This document shows positions 44,568 through 56,039 of a DNA stretch of 64,000 bases, in pieces. Source of the stretch: Tenrec ecaudatus (taxonomy: Eukaryota > Chordata > Mammalia > Afrosoricida > Tenrecidae); NCBI RefSeq assembly GCF_050624435.1, contig NC_134538.1, positions 125,408,937-125,472,936 of the forward strand, read 5' to 3'. Numbering within the stretch: position 1 is the first letter of the stretch; each line of letters starts with the position of its first letter. The position numbers were made by a program, and so were the translations under genes. The notes beneath the pieces are model-generated. The model worked only from the letters and a program-made list of their open reading frames with translations. It made no database searches and was not told the DNA's origin.

Positions 44568-44690
44568 AGCTAAGGAGCCCTGGTGATATCGTGGTTACAC
44601 GCTGGGCTGTTTACTGCAAAGGTCAGCAGTGTGAAACCACCCGCTGCTTGCTCTCCAGGTCCTCTGTACTCACTGATGAAGTCTGCAATG
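44568..44690 (+). repeat. AfroSINE 5' part
   Basis: AAGGAGCCCTGGTGATATCG, GTTACACGCTGGGCTGTTTA, AGGTCAGCAGTGTGAAACCA; the 3' half is missing. Confidence 0.75.
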
Positions 44691-44869
44691 AGTTCAGAAA
44701 ATAGTACGCATCCCTCTAGATTTATGTAAAATATCCAACCGTTTGACTCAACAGGTCTAATACATCAATCTCAACGTAACTCATTGGACCTCCTTTTAAG
44801 ATGTACCTTTTATTTTTGAATAATGTTAGCTTTATAGAAAAGGGTACAACGTACAAATAGAACTGGCTC

Positions 44870-45002
44870 TTTGAGCTTCTGAGACAAAATCTCCACAGAA
44901 GCAGACAGCCTCGCCCTTCTCTCCCAGAGCAGTGACTGGGATCAAACAGCTGACCTTGTGATTAGCAGCTTAATGAGTGCACTGTGCCACCAAGGCTCCT
45001 TT
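44870..45002 (-). repeat. AfroSINE, partial
   Basis: Reverse: GAGCTTCTGAGACAAAATCT, CAAACAGCTGACCTTGTGAT, ACTGTGCCACCAAGGCTCCT. Confidence 0.75.
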
Positions 45003-45109
45003 CTGCAACAAAAGCTAAAGGTTTAGATGCAGAAACCACTGGCTCCCGGCCTGGCTTTGCCAGATCTACACACTTTGCTGAAGCATGCAATTACCTCTTC
45101 TGTTTAATA

Positions 45110-47620
45110 CGAGGAATGATCTGACACCGGGCTGCATATGGCAATTAGCATTGAGGAGAACTTCCAACAACAAATCAGCACTTGGTAGCCAACTAAAAAG
45201 GGGATAGGGAAAGGAAAAAAAATAATAAAGAAATGGGTAGCGGGGGCACAGGGCGCTAACCCACCCAAGGGGAAGGTATTGTTTATATCTCCACAGGGAG
45301 AGAGGGACCAGACTTCACCGCAGTGCTCCAAGATGTGAATGCAACATGCCGGCATGGAGTAGGGAACCAGTGGAGAGATCTGGGGAGGCCATCCCCAAAT
45401 CCAAACTACTACATGGACACCTGCCCCGCCCACCCAGAAGAATTTATTTCAAAGGATAGCACTGACTCTGTAGCTCCGGGAGAGGGACATATTTGATTGG
45501 AGCATGTGGGAGCAGATGAAGGGGGAGGAGGAGAGAGTAGAGCACATCATGGCCCACCAGGCCTTGAGGACAATGTTCCGGATTAGAGCAGGCTGTCCAC
45601 AGAAAGGCCCACATGGCTGACCCAATATGAGACATGACTTCCTCACTGACCCATAGCCCTACAGGGAACAAAACCGGAGACACAGTGTGGGAATTGCACC
45701 CAATCTGATCCCGCCACACTGAGGCAAAACACTAAGGGGGTGCAACAGAACAGCAAGGTCATGGAGCAGTGATGTCCCCAAGGAATGCTGAAGGTGGACT
45801 TTGAGGCCAGAGCATGGTGCCCCACAGACTGGACTGGAAAACACTCCTAAAAGCCAACAAACAATCTTTGAACTAACTACAAGCTTTTCTTTCTGGTTGT
45901 GTTTTGTTTTATTGTCATTGGTTTGTTTTTGTTGTATATTGTTGCTTGGTTTTGCTCTGTCTTGTTTTTGTGCATGTTATTATCTCCGCAGGTCTGTCTA
46001 AATAAGATAGGCTGAATGAACAATCTGGAGGAGAAAACAACAGAATCAACAGTTCCGGGGGACATGGGAGAGGGGAAGGTTGGAGGAAAGGAAGTGGTGT
46101 TAACAAACCCAGGGACAAGGGAACAATAAGTAATCTATATTGGTGGTGAGGAGGGTGTAGGAGGTCTGGTAGGGCATGATCAAGGGTAATGTATCCAAGA
46201 GGAATTACTGAAACCCAAATGAAGACTGAGCATGATAGTGGGACAAGAGGAAAGTCAAAGGAAATAGAAGAAAGAGCTAGAAGGCAAAGGGCATTTATAG
46301 AAGTCTAAATAAAGGCATGTTCATATGCAAATATATTTATATATGAGGATGAGGAAATAGATCTATGTGCACATATTTATAGGTTTAGTATTAAGGTAGC
46401 AGAAGGACATTGGGCCTCCACTCAAGTACTCCCTCAATGCAAGAATACTTTCTTCTACTAAATTGGCATTCTATGATGCTCACCTTCCCAACACAACCAC
46501 TGAAGACAAAGTGGGTGCATAAGCAAATGTAGTGAAGAAAGCTGATGGTGCCCGGCCATCAAAAGATATAGCATCTGAGGTCTTAAAGACTTGAAGGTAA
46601 ACAAGCAGCCATCTAGCTCAGAAGCAACAAAGCCCACATGAAAGAAGCAAACAGCCTGTGTGATCATGAGGTGCTAAAGAGATCAGTTATCAGGCATCAA
46701 AGAGCAAAAGTTCATATCATTGTGTGCTCACCTTCCTGATAAGATCACCAAAGACAAATGGGTGCATAAGCAAATGTGGTGAAGAAAGCTGATGGTACTC
46801 AACTATCAAAAGATACAGCTTCTGGGGTCTTAAAGGATTGAAGGTAAACAAGCGGACATCTAGCTGAGTAGTACCAAAGCCCACATGGAAGAAGCACACC
46901 AACCGGTGCGATCACGAGGTGTCAAAGGGATCAGGTATCAGGCATCATCAGAACAAAAAATTGTTATCATAGTGAAAGACGGGGAGTGTGAGGTGGAGAC
47001 CCAAAGCCCATTTGTAGGCCACTGGACATCCCCTTACAGAAGGGTCTCGGGGAGGAGAGGATCCAGTCAGGGTGCAATGTAGCAACGATGAAACATACAA
47101 CTTTTCTCTAGTTCTTAAATGCTTCCTCCTACCCCACTATCATGATCTGAATTCTACCTTACAAATATGGTTAGACACTGGTACAGATAGGAACTGGAAA
47201 TGCAGGGAATCCAGGGCGAATGATCCCTTCAGGACCCAAAGTGGTGTGAGTGGCGATACTGGGAGGGTGGAGGGAGGGTGGGTTGGAAAGAGGGAACCGA
47301 TTAAAAGGATCTACATGTGACCTCCTCCCTGGGGGACGGACAGCAGAGAAATGGGTGAAGGGAGACGTCGGACAGTGCAAGATATGACAACATAATAATT
47401 TATAAATTATCAAGGGTTCATGAGGGAAGAGGGAGTGGGGCGGGAGGGGAAAAATGAGGAGCTGATGCCAGGGGTTTAGGTGGAGAGCAAATGTTTTGAG
47501 AATGATGAGGGCAATGAATGTCCAAATGTGCTTTACACAATTGATGAATGTATGGATTGTTATAAGAGTTGTATGAACCCTAATAAAATTATTTTTAAAA
47601 AACAAAGCATTGCACGTGCT
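45110..47620 (+). mobile_element. L1-like repeat, longest copy (~2.5 kb)
   Basis: Sense-oriented unit. The first ~1.3 kb contains ATTGTCATTGGTTTGTTTTT and GGGGGACATGGGAGAGGGGA. Then comes the part shared with the tails elsewhere, starting AAGGACATTGGGCCTCCACT at 46404, with an internal partial duplication of the GTGCATAAGCAAATG...GAAGAAGC segment (46500-46650 and 46745-46900). It ends CCTAATAAAATTATTTTTAA. No reverse transcriptase frame exists, so it is either a very long L1 3' UTR or a non-autonomous retroelement. Confidence 0.7.
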
Positions 47621-47864
47621 CCCAATAAAATGATTTAAAAAATAAAAAACAAATCAGGACTTGCAATAAAGACAAATGTGACGATGTCAAAAGCTGATCC
47701 AAGAATCCTATCCAGATTAGCTCCTCACGAAAGGACAGATATTTAATGAGACTATTATTATAAAGCAAAGCAAAGAAAGGCTTTCTTAGGGGTGGGAGGG
47801 CACAGGAGGGAAGAAGTGGCAGTAATAGACTAGAAGAGTAGACAGGGATTAACTTGGGTGAAAT

Positions 47865-48070
47865 TCAAAACCAAACACACACCTTGAAGTCGACTCTGAC
47901 TCTTAGTGACCTTATCGTCCAGAGTAGAACTGCCCCTGTGGGTTTCCTAGGCTGTTGATCTTCGTTGGAGTAGAGATCCTCATTTTTCTCGTGGGGCAGT
48001 TGGTGATTTTGAACTGCTGACCTTGCAGTTAGCACCCCAATGCAGACCTCACTATGCCACAGGGGCTTCT
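47865..48070 (-). repeat. AfroSINE, nearly complete
   Basis: Reverse: GAAGTCGACTCTGACTCTTA, TTGAACTGCTGACCTTGCAG, ATGCCACAGGGGCTTC at the head end. Confidence 0.8.
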
Positions 48071-48099
48071 ACCTTGAGTGAAGGGGAAGATTATATTCA

Positions 48100-49330
48100 A
48101 CAAGAGGGAGAGGGTGGGGTGGAGAGGAAAACGGGTAGCCTTTGGGGGATTTGATAAATTACTGATTGCAAAAATGATGATGTGATCTGTAAACTCCCAC
48201 CTGATTAACACTAAAGGTTTTTATAAATGCATCAATATGGCTAAAGGAAAAAAGAATCATATTTAAGGTGGCGGGTTCCACGGACTGCCTAAACTAGGTA
48301 GCAGGATTTATACAGAGCTTTCAGGATCCAATTTTGAGCAGCTCTATTAAAATGAATTATTCAAAGGGTTTCCATGTTTTATTGTCTCCCTGGAAAGCAG
48401 AGGGCCTCCCAAGATTTATATAAAGCTTTCGAGTGTAATATTGTATTACGCCCAGGGCTCTCCGTAGAAATCAGAGGGGAGGCAAAACAAAATGCCCGTG
48501 ACTTTGGTACGGAAGTTTTGTTTATTCTATTTCCAAGCACCACAGAGAAGTGACTTCCTGCCGAGGAGAGGTCCAGGTTGAGGGATATTTTGGGACAGTC
48601 AACTGAGCGGATGCATTGCTTTGTTTTTAGCATGCTGGACAGAATCCTCCGGAATCTGAACTTCCTGTGGCTAAGATGGGAATCTAGGGGAAACCCACGG
48701 CACCCTCCCCACCTCATCCGGGACCCAAAGAACATGTGACAGACCCACCCCAGTCTTCTGATGGAGCACGAACCGAGAAAAAGCAGATCATCAAAGAGGA
48801 CCGTGTTCTGAGTGCGCCAGTCACATGCCAGGAAGCCTGTCATCTTATCACTAACAAAGACTTCGTCTTCTGACTTGATACAAAGCTGGGTAATAAAGAA
48901 ACGTTGGAGTGGAAGCTGGCCAGGAAAATTCAGATGCTGGTGAAATGTGAGCAAAGGGAGTGTATCTTTTCTCCAAGAAGCAGAAGAAAATGCTGAGTTT
49001 CTGGAAAGCCAACTACAAATGTAACGTGAAGTGTCCAGGAAGGGCTGGCTGTTTGAAGGAATCTTTTGGAGAAATTACTTGAGACCCTTTTTCATGTGAA
49101 ACATGTCCCACAGGTTTATAATTTGACTGCTCTCCACCCATCCCCCAAATTTTAAAGGAGCACTAATTTCTAATTGTCTTATAAGCAGCATCAATTATTT
49201 GGCCTTTGCTTTCTGAGACAATTTCTTTAGCTACTCTTACGATTTTCAATTTTGCAGAAGCCAAGACATATGTTTATATTGAAGCCCATCTGCTATTTTA
49301 TTTCTCTTCATTATATGATTGCTGTTCTGG
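48100..49330. other. Unassigned sequence with a 191-codon minus-strand frame
   Basis: No repeat family could be named for 48250-49330. A minus-strand open frame at 48379-48954 encodes 191 residues (start MLTFHQHLNFPGQL) with no recognisable domain, signal peptide or splice support. It may be an LTR or unique noncoding sequence. Confidence 0.4.
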
Positions 49331-49339
49331 GATGACCAA

Positions 49340-49615
49340 GAGGTCAGCAGTGGCTCAGTGGTAGAATTCTTGGCTTCCATGTGGGAGGGCCCAGGGTCAG
49401 CTATGGCAGTGCCCGCAAGCCTCGCCGCTCTCCCTGTTGTCAGGGAGGATTTGTGAGCAGGATTTCAGGGGATAGCGGAAAGAAACCCTGGCAATCTGTT
49501 CCAGAAATGAACCCAGGAAAGCTCTGAGGACCTCAGCAGTCAGATTAGCTTGTGAGTGAGACCAGAGCCAACTTGAAGGCCACTAGCAGCAACCGTAGGA
49601 GCCAACAATGAGAAG
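49340..49615 (+). repeat. tRNA-Gly-like SINE
   Basis: GTGGCTCAGTGGTAGAATTCT followed by GCTTCCATGTGGGAGGGCCC resembles a tRNA-Gly head; the body contains CCTGGCAATCTGTTCCAGAA and AGAGCCAACTTGAAGGCCAC, as in RTE-associated SINEs. Better preserved than the copy at 7276. Not a functional tRNA gene: the acceptor stem is not closed. Confidence 0.65.
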
Positions 49616-50369
49616 CCTAAGCATTTGTCGACTTTGACTTTGACTCTGCTATCGGGCAAGTGACCACCTTCATGAAAACACCTGCAGGGATGGTTTGGGA
49701 AAGCCCCGACTGCCCATCCCCTGCCGTGGCAATGCAGTCCCCCTGCACTGTTACACGATCCTGAAATGCCATCACCTCCCCTTCTCTATCTTGGGTTCAC
49801 AGCGCCTTGTTTTCAAATAGAAACACCCTGGAGGATGCTTGCATGAACTGTCTATTATAGAGCAACACTTTCCTGTGAAAGTGTGCCGTTATTTTTCTCC
49901 TGGCAGTCAGCAAAAGGAGAGCTTCCATGGAGTGTAGGAAGGAAGAAGTAATCTTGGAATCTGGGGCACCATCCCAGAAGGGAAAAATTCTGGGCTGCCA
50001 AGAGGCTGCAAATGGGTGTGAGTGGCTGGGAACGGCTGCCAGGTGCCCAGGAACAGGATTGGGAAGCAGTACTAAAGGCAGGAAGACAGAGTTTTCTTCG
50101 CACATTTAATTCCAACTACTGCCAATCATGCAGCAGAGAGAACTGAGCAATTTCCGCAGCCCTTTCAGGATTTATTGTTCGCTGCTTCGCTACGTGCTGG
50201 ACATGCAGTCCTTCTTGCCCTCAAAGAGCTTACCTTCTAAGTGGACATATGATAATATTTAAATCTACGAAACCATATTTTCAACGTGTGATACTTTCAA
50301 CAGAGAACACTTCCTTTATTTATATTTTTGTTTTCTCTTCTATAATTTGACTACCTTGCAAAAACTCAA

Positions 50370-50532
50370 AAGCTCCAAACTTGCTGCCATCTAGTCAATG
50401 CTTAATCAGAGGCTGTAACTGTTCACAGGAGTAGAAAGCCCCACCTTGCTCCCTCAGAGAGGCTGGTAGTTCTGAACTACCAACCATGTGAACTGTGGCC
50501 CAACACGCCACCACTACACCACCCAGGTTCCT
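50370..50532 (-). repeat. AfroSINE
   Basis: Reverse: CTTGCTGCCATCTAGTCAAT, CAGGAGTAGAAAGCCCCACC, CCACTACACCACCCAGGTTCC. Confidence 0.75.
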
Positions 50533-50697
50533 GTGGTAAACATCTTTTGGCAGTGCCTGTCATCTTCACAGTCTTCACAGCGACTGCCATTGGTTGCCGT
50601 CCTATGTGAGCGAGTGTTGGAGAGAACTGTATGACACCCAGGGACTCACGCTGCCAACTCTTATAAGCTAGGTGATGGCCAACGTTCGTAAGATCCA

Positions 50698-50795
50698 CCT
50701 TCTGAGAGGAAGCTACAAAAAGTTTAATGAAAAATCTCACTCTCTTTGAATTCCATTTTTTCCACAAACTTTTGAAGTCGTCCCCCCCCCCATAT
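50698..50795. mobile_element. Mini-palindrome of mariner type, second copy
   Basis: AGCTACAAAAAGTTTAATGA and, facing it, ATTTTTTCCACAAACTTTTG plus AAGTCGTCCCC have the same arrangement as 34241-34318, with a C-run at the right end. More diverged. Confidence 0.45.
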
Positions 50796-50869
50796 TTGTT
50801 ACCTGTACCCTCAACACAATGCCCATGCTCTGCTACCTTTCTGAAGCCCTAGGTTGAGAATTTGTCTAA

Positions 50870-51062
50870 GGACTGGTGGTGTCGTGGTGACATGTTGGAT
50901 TGCTAACCTCAAGGTCAGCAGTTCAAAACCACCAGCTGTTGTTCAGGAGAAAGATGAGTCTTTCAAGTCATGTGCAGTCTCGGGAACCCGCAGCGACAGT
51001 GCTACCCTGTCCTATTTGGTCCCTGGGAGTTAGGGTCGGCTCGATGGCAGAGAGTTGAGAAA
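50870..51062 (+). repeat. AfroSINE, complete
   Basis: GGACTGGTGGTGTCGTGGTG, CAAGGTCAGCAGTTCAAAAC, ACCCTGTCCTATTTGGTCCC, CGGCTCGATGGCAGAGAGTT. Confidence 0.8.
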
Positions 51063-51074
51063 AGTGGAGCTTCC

Positions 51075-51255
51075 CTCCTGATGGCCTGGTGACAATTTTG
51101 GGTACACACTGAACTGTTACCTGCAAGTTTGGTGGTTCCGCTGCTCCTCAGGACAAAGATAAGGATGGCTGCTTCCAGGAAGGTTGACAGCCCCAGAAAC
51201 CCTACATTGGGTCACTGTGGGTTGGAAGAAATTCAACAGCAGTGGGGTTTGATTT
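51075..51255 (+). repeat. AfroSINE, degenerate
   Basis: TGATGGCCTGGTGACAATTT, CACTGAACTGTTACCTGCAA, ACATTGGGTCACTGTGGGTT. In tandem with the copy at 50870. Confidence 0.65.
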
Positions 51256-51769
51256 AGATTTTGAGCATACTTCTCAGTCTCCTCTTCTCCCTCCTGTCAC
51301 AGATGCAAAATATATTTTCATTAATTAACAAGGTTGTCTGCTCTGCATTTCCATTTAGAAGGTAAGCTCTTTGAGGATGAGAAAGACGTGCATGCCCAGC
51401 ACGTAGCAAAGCGGCGAACAAGACATGATTGACAATAGTGGAAAATTCAGTCCTTATGTCATTTTCATATTGCACAGATAATTGTACTATAGCTAATAGA
51501 CTACTGAGGGATGGTGTACAATACATTTCCATCTTGTTCTCATGCTCCTACTTGTGAAAGAGGCAATAAGAGGAAAATGAACCGGAGCAATCAAGTAAAC
51601 GACCCTCTCGATGGGCCGCTGAGTGGGCACACATTTTTGCAACTGCCAGCATCCCTTTGGAGAACCCCACCCAGTCCCTTCCACCCCACAGTATTCCTGA
51701 TTATGTGGCTCGGTGGGCTTGTGACTTGGGCCCACACAACGAGAATGTTTTATCACCATGAAAGGGGCC

Positions 51770-51988
51770 ATGTGTCGTGCACACCGGTAAATGCGTGGCA
51801 ACTAGTCAACAGATTGGTGATTTGAGCCCGCACAGAGGTGCCCCAGATAAAAAAGAGCTTCACAATTTGTTCCCAGAAGGTTCTATCTTCCAAAACCCTA
51901 TGGAGAAGTTCTCGCCAACACCCGGGGTCACCGTAAGTTGTAAGCAACTCAGCAGCAACTGCTTTGCTTTGCTTTGCTTTGTTTGGAG
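51770..51988 (+). repeat. AfroSINE with a (TTTGC)n tail
   Basis: TAAATGCGTGGCAACTAGTC, GATTTGAGCCCGCACAGAGG, AACCCTATGGAGAAGTTCTC, CACCGTAAGTTGTAAGCAAC, then about five TTTGC units. Confidence 0.65.
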
Positions 51989-51989
51989 C

Positions 51990-52555
51990 CGTTCATGCTC
52001 CCCATGCCCCGGGTAGCCATGGACGACCCGAGTTCCCCAAGTCACCTGAGACACCGAGGGAAGGAGAGAAGGAGAATGGAGACAGTGCCCAAGCCCGGCA
52101 GAATTACTTTCCTTGTCTTTCACCGCCAACAGACTTTGAGACATGTGAAGATCCTGCTGCGGGATTTTCCGGCACAGGGCAGCCCAGAAAGCATGTCAGT
52201 GAAGCACTCAGTGAGCAAATGTGATGAAGGGAAATGAGAGTGAAGCTCTGAAATGCTCAACATGGGAAATGTATCACTTTGGATTAAATTATTGACACTC
52301 TAAACATTTTCTTTAAAAGTATAAGCACCCAGAGGAGACATCACATATTTTGCTGTCAACCAACAATTCTTTTTAACAGCTACCAGAACATATGAGAATT
52401 ATAAAAATTGAATTTTAGAGAACACACTTGGTGTAATGGAAGTGGGGGCACGAATGTTTGGAATCTGTTTGCAAAAACATGTTGGCATGCTCTCCTAGGA
52501 TCTGGCATTACCTCCAACAATCCCAGTGCCAGGTGACTCAGGGGCATCTCTGGCA
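51990..52555. other. Unassigned intergenic sequence
   Basis: Two overlapping frames of about 86 codons at 51964-52237 show no family resemblance. Confidence 0.4.
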
Positions 52556-52559
52556 GATG

Positions 52560-52862
52560 TGCTAACAAGAGACATGTACAGAAACGTTCCCAGCTGCACT
52601 GTTCACACAGCAAACATCTGCAAACAACCCAACTACCCATTAACTTGGATGTGGGAGTGGTGTGTGTGTGTGAATCATAATATAGTCACACAACTGATAA
52701 ATGGCAAAAAAACAAAAAAAAACAACAGCAAATGAACTACACCAGCTCACAATACTACGGATAAATCTTAGTTATATAACATTAAATGAAGAAAGTAAAC
52801 CTCCCAAATATCTACAATGTGTTCTTTTTTATAGATTAAAATATGATTTATATAAATACATG
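52560..52862 (+). mobile_element. Old L1 3' end fragment
   Basis: GCACTGTTCACACAGCAAAC, AACAACCCAACTACCCATTA, ATAACATTAAATGAAGAAAG follow the conserved wording at the end of L1 ORF2 and start of its 3' UTR. A short GT microsatellite is embedded at about 52659-52671. Confidence 0.6.
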
Positions 52863-52864
52863 TA

Positions 52865-53042
52865 AAATAAAACCAAACTCACAGCCATTTAGTCTATTCC
52901 AACTCATAGTGATGTATGAGACAGGGCAGAACTGCCCCCGTGAGCTTCTGAGACTGTAACTCTCAAGGAGTGGCTGCTGGTTTTGAACTGATGGCCTCAC
53001 AGCAGCCCAATGCTCAACCACCATGCCACCAGGGGTTCCTTA
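52865..53042 (-). repeat. AfroSINE, nearly complete
   Basis: Reverse: AAAACCAAACTCACAGCCAT, AGACAGGGCAGAACTGCCCC, CACCATGCCACCAGGGGTTCC. Confidence 0.8.
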
Positions 53043-53044
53043 TA

Positions 53045-54500
53045 GATACATAGAGGTTCAATAAGACACATTAAAAAGAAAGAAAGTAGAAGGATGATGG
53101 AGGATGGTTATGCTGGAGGAGGTAGGGAATGGAACCAAGAGTTAGATGGGCAGATATAGGTTGCTTCAAGATGTTTGGATGGTAGGGCTGCGGATACGTT
53201 TAACATGATTGAAAATAAACAGGTAAGTAAAAGCAAAGCCAGAATACCTAGGTTCCTTGGGAAAATGGTCTGAGCCATGGAGGAAGTGCTGATGGTTTCT
53301 TTGGACAGGGTCATCCCAGGGCAATGAGCATTGAGAAGACTGGAGATCAGGGCCAGGGGACCCCTTCGCCTTGCTTCACCAAGAGCCCCGAAGAGATGGA
53401 GCTGGTAGCCATTCCTCCTCCTGGGGTGTCTTCACGTGTGATCTTCACAGAAGCTGCGTTGGAGCAATCCTTGTGCGGGAGGAGGAGAGGAAATCTGTCA
53501 GCCTGACTCCAGCAGGTGGATAACTCTCCCTGGTGTCACGCTGGGGTTGCTGTGTCTGGCCCTTTAGATGACAGCTAGCGAGGCCTGAGGGCTGCTGCTG
53601 TCATGAACAAGCACGTGGCTGCTCACCTAGACAGGTGGTCTCCTTCCCCACACAGGGAAACACGCTAAGGAAATGCAGTCCTTGTGTCTTGGTAGCGGGT
53701 AGACTTCACTTTACCCCAAGACTCCTCCTCCTTCATGGTCGTGAAGAATGTCCCTTTCCGGATTTTCCTGTCTTTAACATGGACAAATCTGTGCCTTTCA
53801 CCACCCTGCCACCGGTTCTTATCTACTTACCAGCGGTGACAGACACTATGTTCACACGCTATTTGGCTGTGAAATCTGAGGGGCTTCACAAGCAAAACTT
53901 TTTGAAACTCTCTTGTTATCGGATCACATAAATGTATTATTATTCGTGTTTTTTTTTACTTTGAAGGTTTAGGTGAATGACTTTAAAATTTCCTTTCTTG
54001 TTTTTATTGTGTCTTCCATTGGGGAAAATGTAGTTATGGCTCATCAAAGAAAAGTAATGTGGTTGCTTAGATAACTGTCTTAATTTTTCTCATATAAAAC
54101 ATTCAAATAGTAGGTACCTGGGGGTAGGAGCGAAAGCTCTCAAAGGGGATTCTCCTTATCATTGATGCATATTTTCAACTGTTCCAAGCTCCAGGGCATT
54201 TCTCCTCCCTAGAGTCATTTTGAGGACAGAAAACATTCCAAATCATTAGATTGCTCCTCTTGGCCTTTGAGTTAATCTCCAGGCCTCCACAAACATGTAA
54301 AATATTCTGGAGGAGGGGCGCGCCACACACTTCACAAGCTTCCTGGCTTGCTTACTATGTCCACAGAGCACATTGGCCCCGGTTTTTAGAGGGCAGTGGT
54401 CAAGGGGCAAAGATTTTAAACCACTGACTCAAAGTACTACTGTGGGAAATATCTGCTGCCCATCCCTCTACCACATGGGTCTCCAAGGGCAACACCCAGA
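53045..54500. other. Unassigned intergenic sequence
   Basis: No gene or named repeat. The plus-strand frame 53635-53931 (98 codons) has no recognisable domain. Confidence 0.45.
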
Positions 54501-54515
54501 AGTCTACCATTAGAA

Positions 54516-54692
54516 CAGTGGTTCTCAACCTTCCGCATGCCGCGACTCTTTAATACAATTCCTCATGGTGTGGTGACACCCCCCCCCCACCAACCATAAA
54601 ATTATTTTGTTGCTACTTCATAACTGTTATTTTGTTACTGTTAGGAATCGGGAGACCCAAAGGGGTCACGACCTACAGGTTGAGAACTGCTG
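54516..54692 (+). mobile_element. SPIN-type hAT MITE, internally deleted
   Basis: 177 bp with ends CAGTGGTTCTCAACCTTCC and GGTTGAGAACTGCTG. The left half (GCCGCGACTCTTTAATACAA, then CATAAAATTATTTT) matches the SPIN group and is the reverse complement of the right side of the copy at 62833-63344; most of the middle is absent. Flanks ATTAGAAC and ATTGAAC look like a decayed target duplication. Confidence 0.8.
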
Positions 54693-54699
54693 GATTGAA

Positions 54700-55420
54700 C
54701 TTGTTTCTAGGATTTCAACTGGTCCTTCTTGGTTCAGTCACCACCACCAAAATGAAATTATGATGGACTACAATTTGCAAAATGTATGTGTCTGGAACGA
54801 TATCTGAAACGAGGAAAGTAATGAGTCCCTCTTAGAAAATCAGGGCTGAGTGCATGTTATATAGCAACCAAATCTCTTGCCAGGTAGAGGTGCCTGCTCA
54901 AAGATGCCAGCCGGCTTTGCTTCTCTGAATGTGTGTCGCTCTCTACAGGCCTGGCAATAATCCAGCCTCCCGCATCAGCCTCCTGAAAGGACTCATTATG
55001 CTTCTTCTGAGTCTCCTATCTCCTGTCCTCCTTCCCATCCTGGTTATCATTCCAGGCATCCATACTTCAAAATCCCGCTCTGTCCTCGTTTCCCTTCCTT
55101 GACCATGACTGAATGGGTTTGAAACAGTTTGAAGCCCTACTTGTTTCTCAAGACTTCTTCCCTAAATATTTTGATTGTTCCTGAAGGATAACGACTAGAG
55201 AGGAGCAGCATTCCAAGCTGTCATAAGTCAGCTTGAGTGGAAGCAGCAGGCTGTGTCGGGAGTGAGGACACAGAAGGGGGAGGTGGGTGAGTGTGTAATG
55301 AGATAGAGACCTGGACTTACAGAGAACTTCAGCTCTGCAGCCAACCTGGCCCTGCTAGCTGGTGGAAGGCAGCATTTTGACCAGGAACTGCTGGGTTTCC
55401 ATTTTCAAATGTTCTTTATG
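54700..55420. other. Unassigned intergenic sequence
   Basis: Nothing recognised. Confidence 0.45.
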
Positions 55421-55429
55421 ATGTGCTGT

Positions 55430-55622
55430 CATGCATTGCCATCTGTTTGGATCTTAACTCAAGGCAACCCCCAATATGTCTGTCTCGAGCTGCCTCCACA
55501 GGCTTTTCAAGGTTATGGCCTCTGCCAGCCCATTGCCAAGCCCACCTTCCTCTGCACAGCTTGGAATTGCCAACCTCCTGGCTCAGAGTTGAGCACTTTA
55601 CCCTTTCGAGCCACGCAATGGC
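55430..55622 (-). repeat. Degenerate AfroSINE-like repeat
   Basis: CATTGCCATCTGTTTGGATC, CTTGGAATTGCCAACCTCCT and CGAGCCACGCAATGGCTTCT keep the AfroSINE order in reverse but with heavy divergence. Confidence 0.4.
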
Positions 55623-55629
55623 TTCTTAA

Positions 55630-55812
55630 ATGTATGGTGGTAGTGAAGAAATAGAATGTAAGGTAGAGAAGTTGGCAGTGGATGTTGAAAAACCACAAGA
55701 AGTACAGTACCAGCAGCACATCACCCAAAACACAACATTTAAAAAAATTACAAACAAAATCTTAAGAGCCAAGAAAAGAAAGAGGCCTCCAGAAAAGAAG
55801 CCTAAGCTGTGA
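55630..55812 (+). other. Small open frame with a basic C-terminus, unknown
   Basis: A 60-codon frame starts MYGGSEEIECKVEKLAVDVE, continues without repeats and ends in a lysine/arginine-rich run (RAKKRKRPPEKKPKL) before TGA. The composition looks more protein-like than the surrounding chance frames. It could be the 3' end of a processed pseudogene: 5' truncated, although no poly(A) tail is obvious. I do not recognise a parent. Confidence 0.25.
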
Positions 55813-56039
55813 TGTTTTCTTAGCTCGCTGTTCTGTCCCATTCTCTCGAGCCATCTTTTACCAAGGGCATCTCCTATGAAGGTCAATAGCTTTCACTCGT
55901 CTTGCAATGTCTCCTGAGGCGGCATGAGATTGTATGGTGAGTAAACAGAGGGCAGTGCTGAGTTAAAGGAACACAATTAGCCTGAGTTGGGAACACAATT
56001 AGCCCAGCACACAGGGCTCCCTCTTATTTTATGTTTGTA

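Noticed and set aside
45110..47620. Tandem GTGCATAAGC-type segments as a CRISPR or satellite array
   Set aside because: Only two partial copies exist, they lie within an interspersed repeat, and the genome is mammalian.
49340..49412. Functional tRNA-Gly gene
   Set aside because: The head resembles tRNA-Gly, but the acceptor stem does not pair and it continues directly into a SINE body.
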